Counted from the first letter of the stretch, positions 25,768 to 34,274 are shown. The stretch: DNA of 54,956 nt from Haematobacter missouriensis (GCF_000740775.1 NZ_JFGS01000028.1:1-54956), one strand, 5' to 3'. Numbers and translations are program-made. The notes: generated from the sequence alone by a model not told the origin.

Positions 25768-26817
25768 TTATCCAATACCGAGATCCCGCGCCAGACGCAG
25801 GTATCCCTCCCCCAGTCGATCGGGGGGCAGTTTCAACAGTTGGTCGAGCGCGCGGAGTGCGTCGCGCGTTCCCTTGATCTCCGCCCGCGCCTCTGCCGAA
25901 CGGATCCGCGGCAGAAGCCCCATCATCCGCAGGCGGGCATAGGAATAGGTGCGCGCACGGATATCCGCGACCTGCGCCGGAGCCAGCCTGCCCGCGCCGA
26001 ACTGCTTGGCGAAGATCAGACCACGGTTCAGGATGCTCATTGCGGCATGGTGATACGGGTCCGGCCGTCCGGCGGGCGCGCGATGGTGGTAAACTCGCGC
26101 CCGTCTTGCCGCCACGAGCGCGCCGAACCGCATGGCCTGAAAGCTCGCGTCGATATCTTCGAACAGCCCGTAGCCCGCGAAAGCCTCCTCGAACCCGGAG
26201 GGCCTGATCGCAGCGGTGCGAAAGGACATCAGATAGCCGGTCATCCACCCGACCTTCACCGCATCCTCCTCCTCCAGCCAGTCGGGAGCGGGCACGAGAT
26301 CGGCAAGCGCATTGCCCATCGCCGGGAAGGGATTGCGGTCGGCGATGCCCCGTTCGAGCCGATGCCTGAGCCGCTTCATCCGCGCCTCGCTTCGATGGGC
26401 ATCGCTGATCTGGTAGCTGCCCCCCAGATCGGTGCCCGGCGGCGGCTCGGGCGCATCCACGCAGCGCACCCCGGCAATCATCCCCTCCCCGTCCCGCTCA
26501 TAGACCTGCAGGAGCGCTTCGGTCGTTCCCGGATGGCAGAGGGAATCGTCGTCGGGGAAGAACACGACCGGAGCCGTCACTTCCGTCAGGCCGAGATTGC
26601 GCTGCCGCGTCAGCCCCTTGGCCGACCGCAGGAGGCGCAGCGGCACATCGGACAGCGGGCGCAGCCGTTCGACCAGATCGGCAACAGGGGCCGCATCGTC
26701 CGAACTGTCCACCACGATGATCCGGGAGGGCTGGCGGGACTGTCCGATCAGCAGGGGAAGACAGAGTTCAAGCGCATCCGGGCGGTTTCGGGTGGCCACG
26801 ACAACGTCGAAATCCAT
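25768..26817 (-). CDS. Family 2-like glycosyltransferase
   Basis: 349 residues. MDFDVVVATRNRPDALELCL opens a GT-A fold; the metal site is FFPDDDSLCHPG; GWMTGYLMSFRTAA and GYGLFEDIDASFQA form the acceptor side, where an ED-containing motif is typical of inverting GT2 enzymes. The start at 26817 is where family similarity begins; the frame is open upstream to 26871. Likely first gene of the operon GT-wzx-ugd-epimerase. Site B lies 94 bp upstream. Confidence 0.85.
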   Translation of the reverse strand: MDFDVVVATRNRPDALELCLPLLIGQSRQPSRIIVVDSSDDAAPVADLVERLRPLSDVPLRLLRSAKGLTRQRNLGLTEVTAPVVFFPDDDSLCHPGTTEALLQVYERDGEGMIAGVRCVDAPEPPPGTDLGGSYQISDAHRSEARMKRLRHRLERGIADRNPFPAMGNALADLVPAPDWLEEEDAVKVGWMTGYLMSFRTAAIRPSGFEEAFAGYGLFEDIDASFQAMRFGALVAARRARVYHHRAPAGRPDPYHHAAMSILNRGLIFAKQFGAGRLAPAQVADIRARTYSYARLRMMGLLPRIRSAEARAEIKGTRDALRALDQLLKLPPDRLGEGYLRLARDLGIG

Positions 26818-26910
26818 AAATCTGGCAGCCCTTACGTTAGTTTGCCCCCGCGTCGGAAGGCCCCGATACATTCTTCAATATAAACGGAAGTTCGGAAAAC
26901 ACAAAGTGGG

Positions 26911-26925
26911 TTCTGCATTGCAGCA
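26911..26925. promoter_or_regulatory. Candidate shared operator, site B
   Basis: TTCTGCATTGCAGCA contains a perfect CTGC-ATT-GCAG dyad. It is 94 bp upstream of the glycosyltransferase start at 26817 and 14 of 15 bases match site A. The region 26818-27063 holds no other feature apart from a GC-rich hairpin-like stretch (CATTGCCCCGC ... GCGGGGCAATG at about 27010-27044) that could end the pssE transcript side. Confidence 0.5.
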
Positions 26926-27063
26926 TCGGATCGCCAGGCCCGCCCAGAGGCAGGACTCCGCTCCGGGATCACCATATTGCCGGCCCCCTCCTGGCGTGGC
27001 TTTTCCCTCATTGCCCCGCACGGGGGCGGGACGGCGGGGCAATGAGACGGCGAAGCGGAGCGA

Positions 27064-27534
27064 TCAGGAAAAGATTTCCGCGTGGAGACGGGTGAGCAGA
27101 TTCTGACGGGACAGAGAATCCTCCGCCTTCATGGGCAGGAGGTCCGGCTCCGACAGCAGGGCTTGCAGATCATCGCGCGTCTCGGCGATGTGGATGCCGG
27201 GGATGCGCTTCATCTGGGAGACCGTCGCGAGCTGGTGATCGTTCCGATGCTCGCCGAAAGCCACGCGCCGCGCCATCAGGACCAGGGGTTTTTCCGCCTT
27301 CAGCCCCGACAGGATCGTGCCGATCCCGGCATGGCCCACGATGACGCGCGCCGCGTCGAAATGCTGCTTGAACTCGCGCGGGGCCAGAAAATCGACACTT
27401 TCAAAGTTGGCGGGCTTTACCCGTGCATTGCCGATCTGTCCAAAGATGGCTTCCTGCAGACCGGGCGCGACCTCGTCCATCGCCTTCACCAGACGATCGA
27501 ACGGCAACTGGGTGCCAAGGGTCAGAAAGATCAT
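27064..27534 (-). CDS. pssE: PssE-like glycosyltransferase catalytic subunit (Alg13 type)
   Basis: 156 residues, GT28 C-terminal-domain protein. MIFLTLGTQLPFDRLVKAMD opens the fold and GHAGIGTILSGLKAEKPLVL is the nucleotide-sugar site. It works with the PssD/Alg14 partner encoded just upstream. The start at 27534 overlaps the partner's stop by 4 bp; the longer frame has no similarity. PssDE pairs usually add glucuronate or a similar sugar early in exopolysaccharide repeat assembly, consistent with ugd here. Confidence 0.85.
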   Translation of the reverse strand: MIFLTLGTQLPFDRLVKAMDEVAPGLQEAIFGQIGNARVKPANFESVDFLAPREFKQHFDAARVIVGHAGIGTILSGLKAEKPLVLMARRVAFGEHRNDHQLATVSQMKRIPGIHIAETRDDLQALLSEPDLLPMKAEDSLSRQNLLTRLHAEIFS

Positions 27535-28007
27535 ATGACGCTTCCCCAATAGGCTGGCCGGCTCTCCTTCTGCGCCAGATGCTCCCACTGTGTCAGGGTG
27601 ACGTGACAGAATTTCCGGGCCAGCTTGCCGCTCAACGACAGCTTCTCGGAATTGGCGATACTGTCGATCCAGATGGTCTTTGCCCCGAAGACCCGCCCCC
27701 AGAGCAAGCACAGAAGCCCCGGAGCGGCACCGGTGGACAGGATCACATCCGGTCTCAGGCGGTTGACCAGAACAAAGGTCTCTCCCAGCCCGCGCAGCAT
27801 CTTCAACGGCTCGTTCTGGTTGTAATCTCGGAGCGATAGAAAGGCGGGCAAATCGTAATGATCCGCCTGGCGGGCATCGGTGCAGGCGAATGTGACGCTC
27901 CCACCTTCAAAGGCGGGAGCGATCTGCATGAGCTGCTCCCAGTGCCCTCCCGTTGACGCCACGGCCAGAATTTTGGGGCTATGGGATGAGCCACTCTTCT
28001 TCATCAT
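27531..28007 (-). CDS. pssD: PssD-like glycosyltransferase membrane-anchor subunit (Alg14 type)
   Basis: 158 residues. KILAVASTGGHWEQLMQIAP and VILSTGAAPGLLCLLWGRV are hallmarks of Alg14/PssD, which recruits the catalytic PssE partner to the membrane. The start is uncertain: ATG-ATG at 28007 places it 12 residues before the conserved KILAVAS. Upstream starts at 28040 (ATG) and 28067 (TTG) are also open and none has a strong ribosome-binding site. Confidence 0.82.
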   Translation of the reverse strand: MMKKSGSSHSPKILAVASTGGHWEQLMQIAPAFEGGSVTFACTDARQADHYDLPAFLSLRDYNQNEPLKMLRGLGETFVLVNRLRPDVILSTGAAPGLLCLLWGRVFGAKTIWIDSIANSEKLSLSGKLARKFCHVTLTQWEHLAQKESRPAYWGSVI

Positions 28008-28456
28008 GGGGGAGTTCTCAGCTGACAGGGTCACGCGCATGAAACCGGAAGTTCGTTCCACGTGCAAGCGGTTGCGGGTCCTCCATCGGCGCGATCTTCG
28101 AGGAGGACAGAAGAAGGCCTAACCCTGTTGCGAGCCGGATGGTGAGGCTGAAATTGTCCTAGAAGATCAAAAGGCCGGTCATCGCGTTCCAGCGGCGGGC
28201 GCGATTGCCGGACCCATCCCTCAGGAGTGACCTGATGCCGGTTGACAGAGTGTTCTTCGGCAAGCCTGCCCATTGAGTTCCTGTCGGCTGCGCTCCTCTT
28301 GTCGGGTCAAAGACGGAAATAAGGATCTCCCTTACCTGCCTGATACCGCTGTGGCGGTTCGGACAACGGGCCTGCCGCCTTTAACGGCAGCGCTGTCGAC
28401 AATTTCGGACCCTCCCGTTCAATCCGGGCTTCATGTGCGCGACACCTGATCTCCCG

Positions 28457-28476
28457 ATGTTTCGCGCGCGAAACAT
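28457..28476. promoter_or_regulatory. parS-like partition palindrome, site 1
   Basis: Perfect 20-bp palindrome ATGTTTCGCGCGCGAAACAT. It is one of seven sites with the same 16-bp core between 28457 and 39012 around repA, parA and parB. Proposed ParB-binding centromere. Confidence 0.8.
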
Positions 28477-28679
28477 CCTCCTGAGACGAATCGGAGAGGT
28501 TCACCACGAGCAGTCCACGAGAGGGAAGGAGCCGGCCAGCCGTAAACAATCAGCGAAGTTCTGGGGCAGGTTTTTGGTGGATTGGAAAACAGTCCGAGGT
28601 CCCTCCAGGGGATCGACCTATCGTGAGAAACTAACAGGTTGTATTCCTTATACTATATCATCTCATGGTTGATGATTTG

Positions 28680-28709
28680 TTGACAAAACACACGTAATGA
28701 TAGTATTTT
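28680..28709 (+). promoter_or_regulatory. Candidate sigma-70-type promoter of the VPLPA-CTERM gene
   Basis: TTGACA at 28680-28685, 18-bp spacer, then TATTTT at 28704-28709, in an AT-rich patch 127 bp before the ATG. Confidence 0.4.
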
Positions 28710-28835
28710 ATGAGTCTAATTAACCCTATTGTTGTAATTCTTTCGATTTGGTAACCTCCCATTGCTACTAAAAGTTGAATTAACGCTCTGCCGCTCCCCC
28801 AAGCGGCCTGGCATCCACAAACAATAAGGATCGTC

Positions 28836-29351
28836 ATGAAACATCTTCTCGCGTCTGCGTTTCTTGCGGCAATCCCCGTCGCGGCTCCGGCGGTCACCAT
28901 AACCCCGGTTGCAGGTCAGCTGGTTTCGGCCACCGACGTGCTCAATCCGGGCGGCACGGTGGTCTTCAATGTCGTGGTGGACAGCCCGCTCACCTTCGAT
29001 TTCAGCGTTGCCGGGTCGGGCGATTTCACCGACCTGCTCGACGTGACCTTCTCCATCAACGGCGGCGAACGCTATACTTGGAGCACCTTTGGCACCTTCG
29101 CGAGCCTCTCGCGCAAGCAGCTTGCGAGCGCCGGCGGGACATTGCCCAGCTTCACCACGTCGGAAGACTTCTACATCAGCTTCTTCGATGGCGTAACGAA
29201 TCCGGTTGGCGTGACGCTCACAGTGATGAGCGCGGCGGCGGACATCCCGGCCCCGGTGCCGCTTCCGGCAGCCGGTCTTCTGCTGCTGGCTGGCCTTGGT
29301 GCAGCGGGGGTTGTCACCCGCTCCCGCCGGTCGGACGCCAAAGCCGTCTGA
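28836..29351 (+). CDS. Secreted VPLPA-CTERM sorting-domain protein
   Basis: 171 residues. A signal peptide (MKHLLASAFLAAIPVAAPA) is followed by a small beta-rich domain of unknown function. The C-terminus has PVPLPAAGLLLLAGLGA then a basic tail RSRRSD: the VPLPA-CTERM tripartite signal (motif, helix, arginines). Such proteins are processed by an exosortase and are linked with exopolysaccharide production in Rhodobacteraceae. No exosortase gene is in the window. Flanked by two parS-like sites and followed by a strong terminator. Confidence 0.88.
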   Translation: MKHLLASAFLAAIPVAAPAVTITPVAGQLVSATDVLNPGGTVVFNVVVDSPLTFDFSVAGSGDFTDLLDVTFSINGGERYTWSTFGTFASLSRKQLASAGGTLPSFTTSEDFYISFFDGVTNPVGVTLTVMSAAADIPAPVPLPAAGLLLLAGLGAAGVVTRSRRSDAKAV

Positions 29352-29370
29352 TACCGAAAGATCCTTGCCG

Positions 29371-29403
29371 GGAAAGGCCGCCTTCGGGCGGTCTTTCCTT
29401 TTT
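29371..29403 (+). terminator. Rho-independent terminator after the VPLPA-CTERM gene
   Basis: Twelve-base stem GGAAAGGCCGCC / GGCGGTCTTTCC with a TTCG loop and a five-T run, 20 bp after the stop codon. Confidence 0.9.
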
Positions 29404-29405
29404 GA

Positions 29406-29423
29406 TGTTTCGCGCGCGAAACA
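29406..29423. promoter_or_regulatory. parS-like partition palindrome, site 2
   Basis: TGTTTCGCGCGCGAAACA, perfect 18-bp palindrome directly after the terminator and 6 bp before the repA stop codon region. Confidence 0.8.
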
Positions 29424-29428
29424 CCGGC

Positions 29429-30505
29429 TCAGCCCTTCTCCGTCGCCCGTGCCCGGACATAGCCCAGAAACGCCTTCCGGGCTGAGGCCAGCCGCGGCCG
29501 CCCCGTTGCCGCCCAGTAGCGCCGCCAGTCCGCCTCCAACGCGTAGATATCCCAGCCGGGAGCCAGTGCCCGCGCCTCATCGATCGTCTCAGGCGTGAGT
29601 TGCGGTGCGCCGAGCGGTGTGCGGGCCCGCTCCACCACCTCGCGGGGCGTGACGCGGAGAACGTCGCCCGTCTCCTCCGCCAGCGTGTAATCGGGCAGGG
29701 TATCGGCGGCAATCATGTCGCGGATCATCTTGCGAAACACCCGGCGGGGGGAGGCGGAGCCGGATTTCTTGTGCAGCACCTCTATCGACACCCGCCATTC
29801 CGGCTGGCGTCCGCAATGCTTGCGCGCCAGTTCATAGACCCGCCGCTCCAGCGGCTTCCTGAGCCGGAAGTAGTCCCGCGACAGCGTCAACACGGATTTC
29901 GACAGCACCGCCCGGTAGAGCCAGTCCGACAGCGTGACCGAGACGGAGATCATCCGCCCGCCCCTGGTATGCCGCACGATCTGCCAGGCCTCGATCATGC
30001 CGAAGCCGGTGGTTGTCTCCGTGTCGCCGGTGACGATGTTGGTGGTGATACGGGTGCCCGCCAGCCGCTCGAAGGCCTCGCGGAGCCGCTGGTAGCCGTC
30101 GCCCGACGCCTCCCGCCCCGTGGCCGCCATCAGGTCCGCCGCCTTGAGCCGGAGGTTCCGCGACACCGGACGTCCCGCGTTGATCGCCGCCATGAGCTGG
30201 CTCACGCAGAAGATCAGGATGTCCTTGTCGTGGATCGTGGCGAGACCGCGGACCGAGGGGGTCACCGTGATCTCCACCCCGTTATGGGCATAGGCGAGGA
30301 TGCGCAGATCGGGCCGGGTGGAGAGCGAGAACATCGGATGCTCCATGCTCCCCAGATCGTCCTTGGGCAGGGCGTCGAAGATATCGGCCACGAAGAAGCC
30401 GCCCCCCGGCAGTTCGGCCGGAAGACCAGCAGCACCCGCATTGCCTGACACAGGCAGCGCATCCGCCTTGGGGGATCTGCGGCGGCGGGGAACGGCGGTC
30501 GTCAT
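29429..30505 (-). CDS. repA: Plasmid replication initiator RepA (RPA family, PF10134 type)
   Basis: 358 residues. The family blocks are easy to read: HPMFSLSTRPD, GLATIHDKDILIFCVSQLM, RLAGTRITTNI, ITVTLSDWLYRAV in the form ISVSVTLSDWLYRAV, YFRLRKPLERRVYELARKHC and DMIAADTLPDY. This is the RepA-type replicase common on Rhodobacterales plasmids and chromids; it binds the origin and starts replication. It is divergent from parA with a 558-bp gap that is the likely origin. The replicon size cannot be judged, but it exceeds this window unless circularised at its ends. Confidence 0.92.
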   Translation of the reverse strand: MTTAVPRRRRSPKADALPVSGNAGAAGLPAELPGGGFFVADIFDALPKDDLGSMEHPMFSLSTRPDLRILAYAHNGVEITVTPSVRGLATIHDKDILIFCVSQLMAAINAGRPVSRNLRLKAADLMAATGREASGDGYQRLREAFERLAGTRITTNIVTGDTETTTGFGMIEAWQIVRHTRGGRMISVSVTLSDWLYRAVLSKSVLTLSRDYFRLRKPLERRVYELARKHCGRQPEWRVSIEVLHKKSGSASPRRVFRKMIRDMIAADTLPDYTLAEETGDVLRVTPREVVERARTPLGAPQLTPETIDEARALAPGWDIYALEADWRRYWAATGRPRLASARKAFLGYVRARATEKG

Positions 30506-31063
30506 CTTCTCCCAACCCGGCTGCCGCCCGGCTCCGCGGCCTGTGCCGCGCCTGTCTTCCGCATCTGCCCGACCCTCTCCGGTCCCCTCTGACGGGGTGA
30601 CTCGTTTCGTGGTTTCAATGACACCATAGAAAGCGCGCCTCCTTCCGTCCAGCGCCCCGGGAGAACCGGGTGCAGATCATGCCCCCTGCCAACCGTGGGA
30701 TCGGAATCGCATCAGCGTGGTTTCCGAGTCGGAGAAACGGGGTTTCGGATTCACTTCGCTTCCGGCAACCCGCCGCTTACCCCATGAATTCAGGGCTTTG
30801 TGAAAGGCGCATGATCGCGTAACTATGAAATAACTCCATACTTAACCCGGCCTCGTGCTTCAGCCGTGACAAGCTCGCCACAAATGCCCGGAAAATCACG
30901 CGGGGACAGGCTGAAAAATCCCTTTATTTACTGAGAAAAATCCAGCGGTGTTCGCTTTTATGTTTCATGTGCCGCGTTTTGTGGTATGTCTTTAAAAAAG
31001 CGGTACATTGGTGGATAATCACCGCGACAAGGGCAGCCGACAGGCCCGCCCGGAGGGGCGCAG
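30506..31063. other. Candidate origin and promoter region between repA and parA
   Basis: No gene. GC-rich near repA, then clearly AT-rich from about 30780 to 31020 (for example CTTTATTTACTGAGAAAAAT). A dyad GTTTC-N9-GAAAC spans 30720-30738, related to the parS half-sites but with wider spacing. GGTGGATAA at 31010-31018 is one base from a DnaA box on the other strand. No clear iteron array was found. Confidence 0.5.
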
Positions 31064-32452
31064 ATGAGCACAGGACCGGAGGCCGATCCTCCCTATTTCA
31101 ACATCTCGCCCGATGCGGCGCTGGCGGAACTGGGCGCGCCGGTGACCAGCCGCGGCTTTGCCGAGATCGCCTCCGCCTGTGCCCGCGGGCGGGAGGATCT
31201 GGTGGGCCGGGGTCTCGACGCGCAGGGGCAGAAACGGCTCCGGCTCTTCTCCACCTGGGAGATCACGAGATACCTGATCCCGGTGGCGCCCCAGCATTTC
31301 CGCCGGGTGCTGCGCCAGAACCCCGACCTGCCGCAGGGCGCCTCGGAGACGGAGGGCGGGGCCAAGTGGTTCACGCTGGACGAGGTGCTCAGGCTCCGCG
31401 CCCATTTCGCCGCCGAAGGCTCCCGCGCCAAGGAATACCTGCCCTACCGGCCCAAGGGGCAACCTGCAAAGATCGTCGCGGTGGCCAACTTCAAGGGCGG
31501 GGTCGGCAAGACCTCCACCGCCGCGCATCTGGCCATGTCCGCGGCGCTGGACGGCTACCGGGTGCTGGTGGTGGATCTGGACAGCCAGGGCTCCATGACC
31601 TCGATCTTCGGCGGGCAGGTAGCGGATGAATGGGGCACGGTCTTTCCGCTGCTCGCCCGCCATTACGCCCGCCACCTGCGCGTCTCCAACGCCGGACGGA
31701 TCGACCGCGGGGAGGCGCCGATCCCGATCGACGACACACTGAACGAGGCGCTGAAGATCACCGCCGCCGATCTGGTGCGCCCGACCCACTGGCCGAACAT
31801 CGACCTGATCGGTGCGCAGCTGAACCTCTACTGGGCGGAGTTCCAGATCCCCGTCTGGCGCATGGCCGCACGCGGCTGGAAGCTCTGGGACGCGCTCTCC
31901 GAGAGCCTCGCCGAAGACGGGGTGCTGGAGAAATACGATCTCGTCTTTCTCGATACGCCCCCCGCGCTCGGCTACCTGACGATCAACGGGCTGTCGGCGG
32001 CGGACATCCTGCTCGTCCCGATGGGCGCGTCGTTCCTGGAATTCGACTCTACGGGGCGGTTCTTCGACATGCTGCATTCCACCTTCGCCTCCATCGAGGA
32101 GGGGGAGAACGTGGCCGCCCGGGCGCTTGGCCGCCCGGAGCTCAGCTTCGAATGGGATGCGGTGCGCGCGCTGGTCACCCGCTACGATGGGGCGCAGCAA
32201 GCGGAACTGGCGGGGCTGATGCAGGCCTATCTGGGCCGCACGCTCTCCCCCTCGCGCCAGGGGTTCACCGCGCTGATCGGCCAGGCGGGGGAGCAGGTCG
32301 CCGGCATCTACGAGGCCGATTACCGCGATTTCAACCGCGACACCTACATCCGCGGGCGGGAAACCTTCGACGCCACCTATGCGGTGTTCAAGAAGCTGCT
32401 ACTGGGTTGCTGGCGGCGGGATGAGCTGGCGTCTCGGGAGGCGGCGGAGTGA
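31064..32452 (+). CDS. parA: ParA partition ATPase (type Ia)
   Basis: 462 residues. An N-terminal DNA-binding part of about 135 residues (MerR-like, STWEITRYLIPVAPQHF) precedes the deviant Walker A ANFKGGVGKTS (Lys149), Walker A-prime VLVVDLDSQGSMTS and the LDTPPALGYLTING motif. The length and N-terminal extension fit type Ia ParA, which also autoregulates. GGAGGGG precedes the ATG by 6 bp. Divergent from repA. The stop codon TGA ends on the first base of parS-like site 3. Confidence 0.95.
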   Translation: MSTGPEADPPYFNISPDAALAELGAPVTSRGFAEIASACARGREDLVGRGLDAQGQKRLRLFSTWEITRYLIPVAPQHFRRVLRQNPDLPQGASETEGGAKWFTLDEVLRLRAHFAAEGSRAKEYLPYRPKGQPAKIVAVANFKGGVGKTSTAAHLAMSAALDGYRVLVVDLDSQGSMTSIFGGQVADEWGTVFPLLARHYARHLRVSNAGRIDRGEAPIPIDDTLNEALKITAADLVRPTHWPNIDLIGAQLNLYWAEFQIPVWRMAARGWKLWDALSESLAEDGVLEKYDLVFLDTPPALGYLTINGLSAADILLVPMGASFLEFDSTGRFFDMLHSTFASIEEGENVAARALGRPELSFEWDAVRALVTRYDGAQQAELAGLMQAYLGRTLSPSRQGFTALIGQAGEQVAGIYEADYRDFNRDTYIRGRETFDATYAVFKKLLLGCWRRDELASREAAE

Positions 32453-32471
32453 TGTTTCGCGCGCGAAACAT
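32452..32471. promoter_or_regulatory. parS-like partition palindrome, site 3
   Basis: ATGTTTCGCGCGCGAAACAT; its first base is the last base of the parA stop codon. Confidence 0.85.
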
Positions 32472-32896
32472 TTTTGGCCGTTCGGAGTTTTCGCGGGCCG
32501 GCGCAGGCGGCGCGATCCGCATGGTCAACTCACATCCGGCCCACAGACCGCTTGCTGCCGGATGTGGCGACGAATGGTTGGGGCAGACCCCGTTGCCGGC
32601 AGAATCCGCCGGGGCCAGAGAGGCCTCCGGAAGATATGATCTGCGGGCGCTCCGGGGGCGGTTGGAACGTGCAGTCGGCTGTGCAGGGGGCGAATCCTCG
32701 TCACGCGGCAGGGGCATGGGGGGACAAGGTGGCTCGTATCGCTTTGCGCGGCTTCACGCCCTCTCGCCGCTCCATGGTGCGCATTCCAGCGCCCGGCCCA
32801 TGACGTCGGCGGATGGCTCTTACCGCCCTGCCAGTTGGCCTGCTCGGTTTGATTTTTCCCCTTGGCCTGCCTGCCCTGACGGCCACCCAATTCCTG
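32472..32896. other. Gap between parA and parB bounded by two parS-like sites
   Basis: 425 bp of sequence without a recognisable gene. An open frame exists through it but starts inside the palindrome and shows no domain. ParA and ParB genes are normally adjacent, so this may be an insertion or a spacer carrying partition-complex sites. Confidence 0.5.
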
Positions 32897-32916
32897 ATGT
32901 TTCGCGCGCGAAACAT
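32897..32916. promoter_or_regulatory. parS-like partition palindrome, site 4
   Basis: ATGTTTCGCGCGCGAAACAT, 20 bp before the parB start codon; positioned to allow ParB autoregulation. Confidence 0.85.
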
Positions 32917-32936
32917 TCCTGACCCGGAGGACTCTC

Positions 32937-34109
32937 ATGGCCCGCAAGCGCCTCACCCTGCCCTTCGCCGCCGAGCCTGATCCGGCCGATCTGCCAGAGG
33001 GCCTGCCAGAGGCCCCGCTGGAGACGAAGGCCATGCCCTTCGGTCCGGCTTCCCGCGCCGTCTCCTCCGTGACACCCCCTCCCTCCCCCGCCGCACCCGC
33101 GCCGCGCCCGCCGCCGATCTCCCGCATCGCGGCGGAGACGGCGGCCACCGCGGCGCTGGAGGCGCTGGCAGGGGAAGTGGCTGAGGCCCGCGCCGCGGGT
33201 CGGATGGTGGAGGTGCTGCCGCTTGACGCCATCGACACCGGCCATCTGGTGCGCGACCGGGTGAGCTTCGACGGCGAGGAATTCGACGCGCTGGTGGAAA
33301 GCTTGCGCGCCCATGGTCAGCGCGCCCCGGTGGAGGTGATCGACCTTGGCCCGGATCAGGAGGGGCGCCGAGGTCAGCAGGGCCGAGATCGGGCCCAGGA
33401 TCACAGCCAGAGCGCGGCGGATACCGCCGGCCGGGGCAGGGGGACAGGAGAGGGCGAGACCGCCCGCCGCTACGGCCTGATCTCCGGCTGGCGACGGCTC
33501 TCCGCGCTCCGGCGGCTCCATGCGGAGACGGGGGAGGCGCGGTTCGCGACCGTGCTGGCCCTGCTGCGGACACCCGAAAGCTCCGGCGCCGCCTATGTCG
33601 CCATGGTGGAGGAGAACGAGATCCGCGCGGGCCTGAGCTATTATGAGCGTGCCCGCATCGCCGCCAAGGCGGTGGAGGCGGGCGCCTTCGCTGACCGGGG
33701 AGAGGCGCTCCGCACCCTTTACGCCACGGCGAGCCGGGCCAAGCGGTCGAAGATCGGCTCCTTCCTCAGCCTCTACGATGCGCTGGACGGTAGCCTCCGC
33801 TTCCCGGCCGCGATCGGCGAGCGGCTGGGGCTGCAACTGGCGCAACGGCTGGCGGAGGACCAGGAGGCGGGGGTCGCCCTGGCCCGTCTTCTGGCCAGAG
33901 GGGAGAATGCAGATCCGGCCATGGAGCTGAACACTCTCGCCCGATGGGCAGAAGGATCGCAACCCGCTCCCCGCCAGAAGGCCGCCGCACAGGAGATCCT
34001 GCCCGGCCTTGCCATGACGGGCAGCACAGGGCGCATCGTCCTCACCGGCTCGTCAGTGACTCCCGCGCTCCGAGCACGGCTCGTGGAATGGCTGCGCACG
34101 GAGGGCTAG
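32937..34109 (+). CDS. parB: ParB centromere-binding protein
   Basis: 390 residues. After a proline/alanine-rich N-terminus the ParB/Srx domain starts at VEVLPLDAIDTGHLVRDRVS (about residue 91) and has the CTP-site-type motif SGWRRLSALRRL (about 183-194), where GERRxRA is usual. VEENEIRAGLSYYERARIA follows, then a helix-turn-helix (SRAKRSKIGSFLSLYDALDG). Residues about 139-177 are a low-complexity Gln/Arg/Gly insertion within the domain. GGAGG precedes the ATG by 7 bp. Expected to bind the palindromes listed here. Confidence 0.93.
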   Translation: MARKRLTLPFAAEPDPADLPEGLPEAPLETKAMPFGPASRAVSSVTPPPSPAAPAPRPPPISRIAAETAATAALEALAGEVAEARAAGRMVEVLPLDAIDTGHLVRDRVSFDGEEFDALVESLRAHGQRAPVEVIDLGPDQEGRRGQQGRDRAQDHSQSAADTAGRGRGTGEGETARRYGLISGWRRLSALRRLHAETGEARFATVLALLRTPESSGAAYVAMVEENEIRAGLSYYERARIAAKAVEAGAFADRGEALRTLYATASRAKRSKIGSFLSLYDALDGSLRFPAAIGERLGLQLAQRLAEDQEAGVALARLLARGENADPAMELNTLARWAEGSQPAPRQKAAAQEILPGLAMTGSTGRIVLTGSSVTPALRARLVEWLRTEG

Positions 34110-34197
34110 CAACTGTGCTTATCGTCCGCAGGCTGCTCACCATCACAAACCTCGAAACGAGCAGAGCCGCCTCGGCGCGGCAGGTAAATACAGTTGC

Positions 34198-34215
34198 CGT
34201 TTCGCGCGCGAAACG
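34198..34215. promoter_or_regulatory. parS-like partition palindrome, site 5
   Basis: CGTTTCGCGCGCGAAACG, the only site whose outer base pair is C-G instead of T-A. A degenerate dyad TCGTTTCACAAACGAAAT lies between this and site 6. Confidence 0.8.
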
Positions 34216-34254
34216 CTGAGGCTAATCGTTTCACAAACGAAATTCAGAAGATTC

Positions 34255-34274
34255 ATGTTTCGCGCGCGAAACAT
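34255..34274. promoter_or_regulatory. parS-like partition palindrome, site 6
   Basis: ATGTTTCGCGCGCGAAACAT, 40 bp after site 5 and downstream of parB. The rest of 34275-34557 has no gene. Confidence 0.85.

Larger units (their letters stand above)
28008..28835. other. Long intergenic region with a parS-like site and a promoter
   Basis: About 830 bp without a convincing gene. It contains the palindrome at 28457-28476 and an AT-rich promoter patch from about 28620 to 28790 feeding the VPLPA-CTERM gene. Nothing else identified. Confidence 0.5.

Noticed and set aside
32449-32922. 157-residue frame starting inside parS site 3 and ending inside site 4
   Set aside because: Begins in the palindrome (MFRARN, as every palindrome reads), lacks a ribosome-binding site and any domain.
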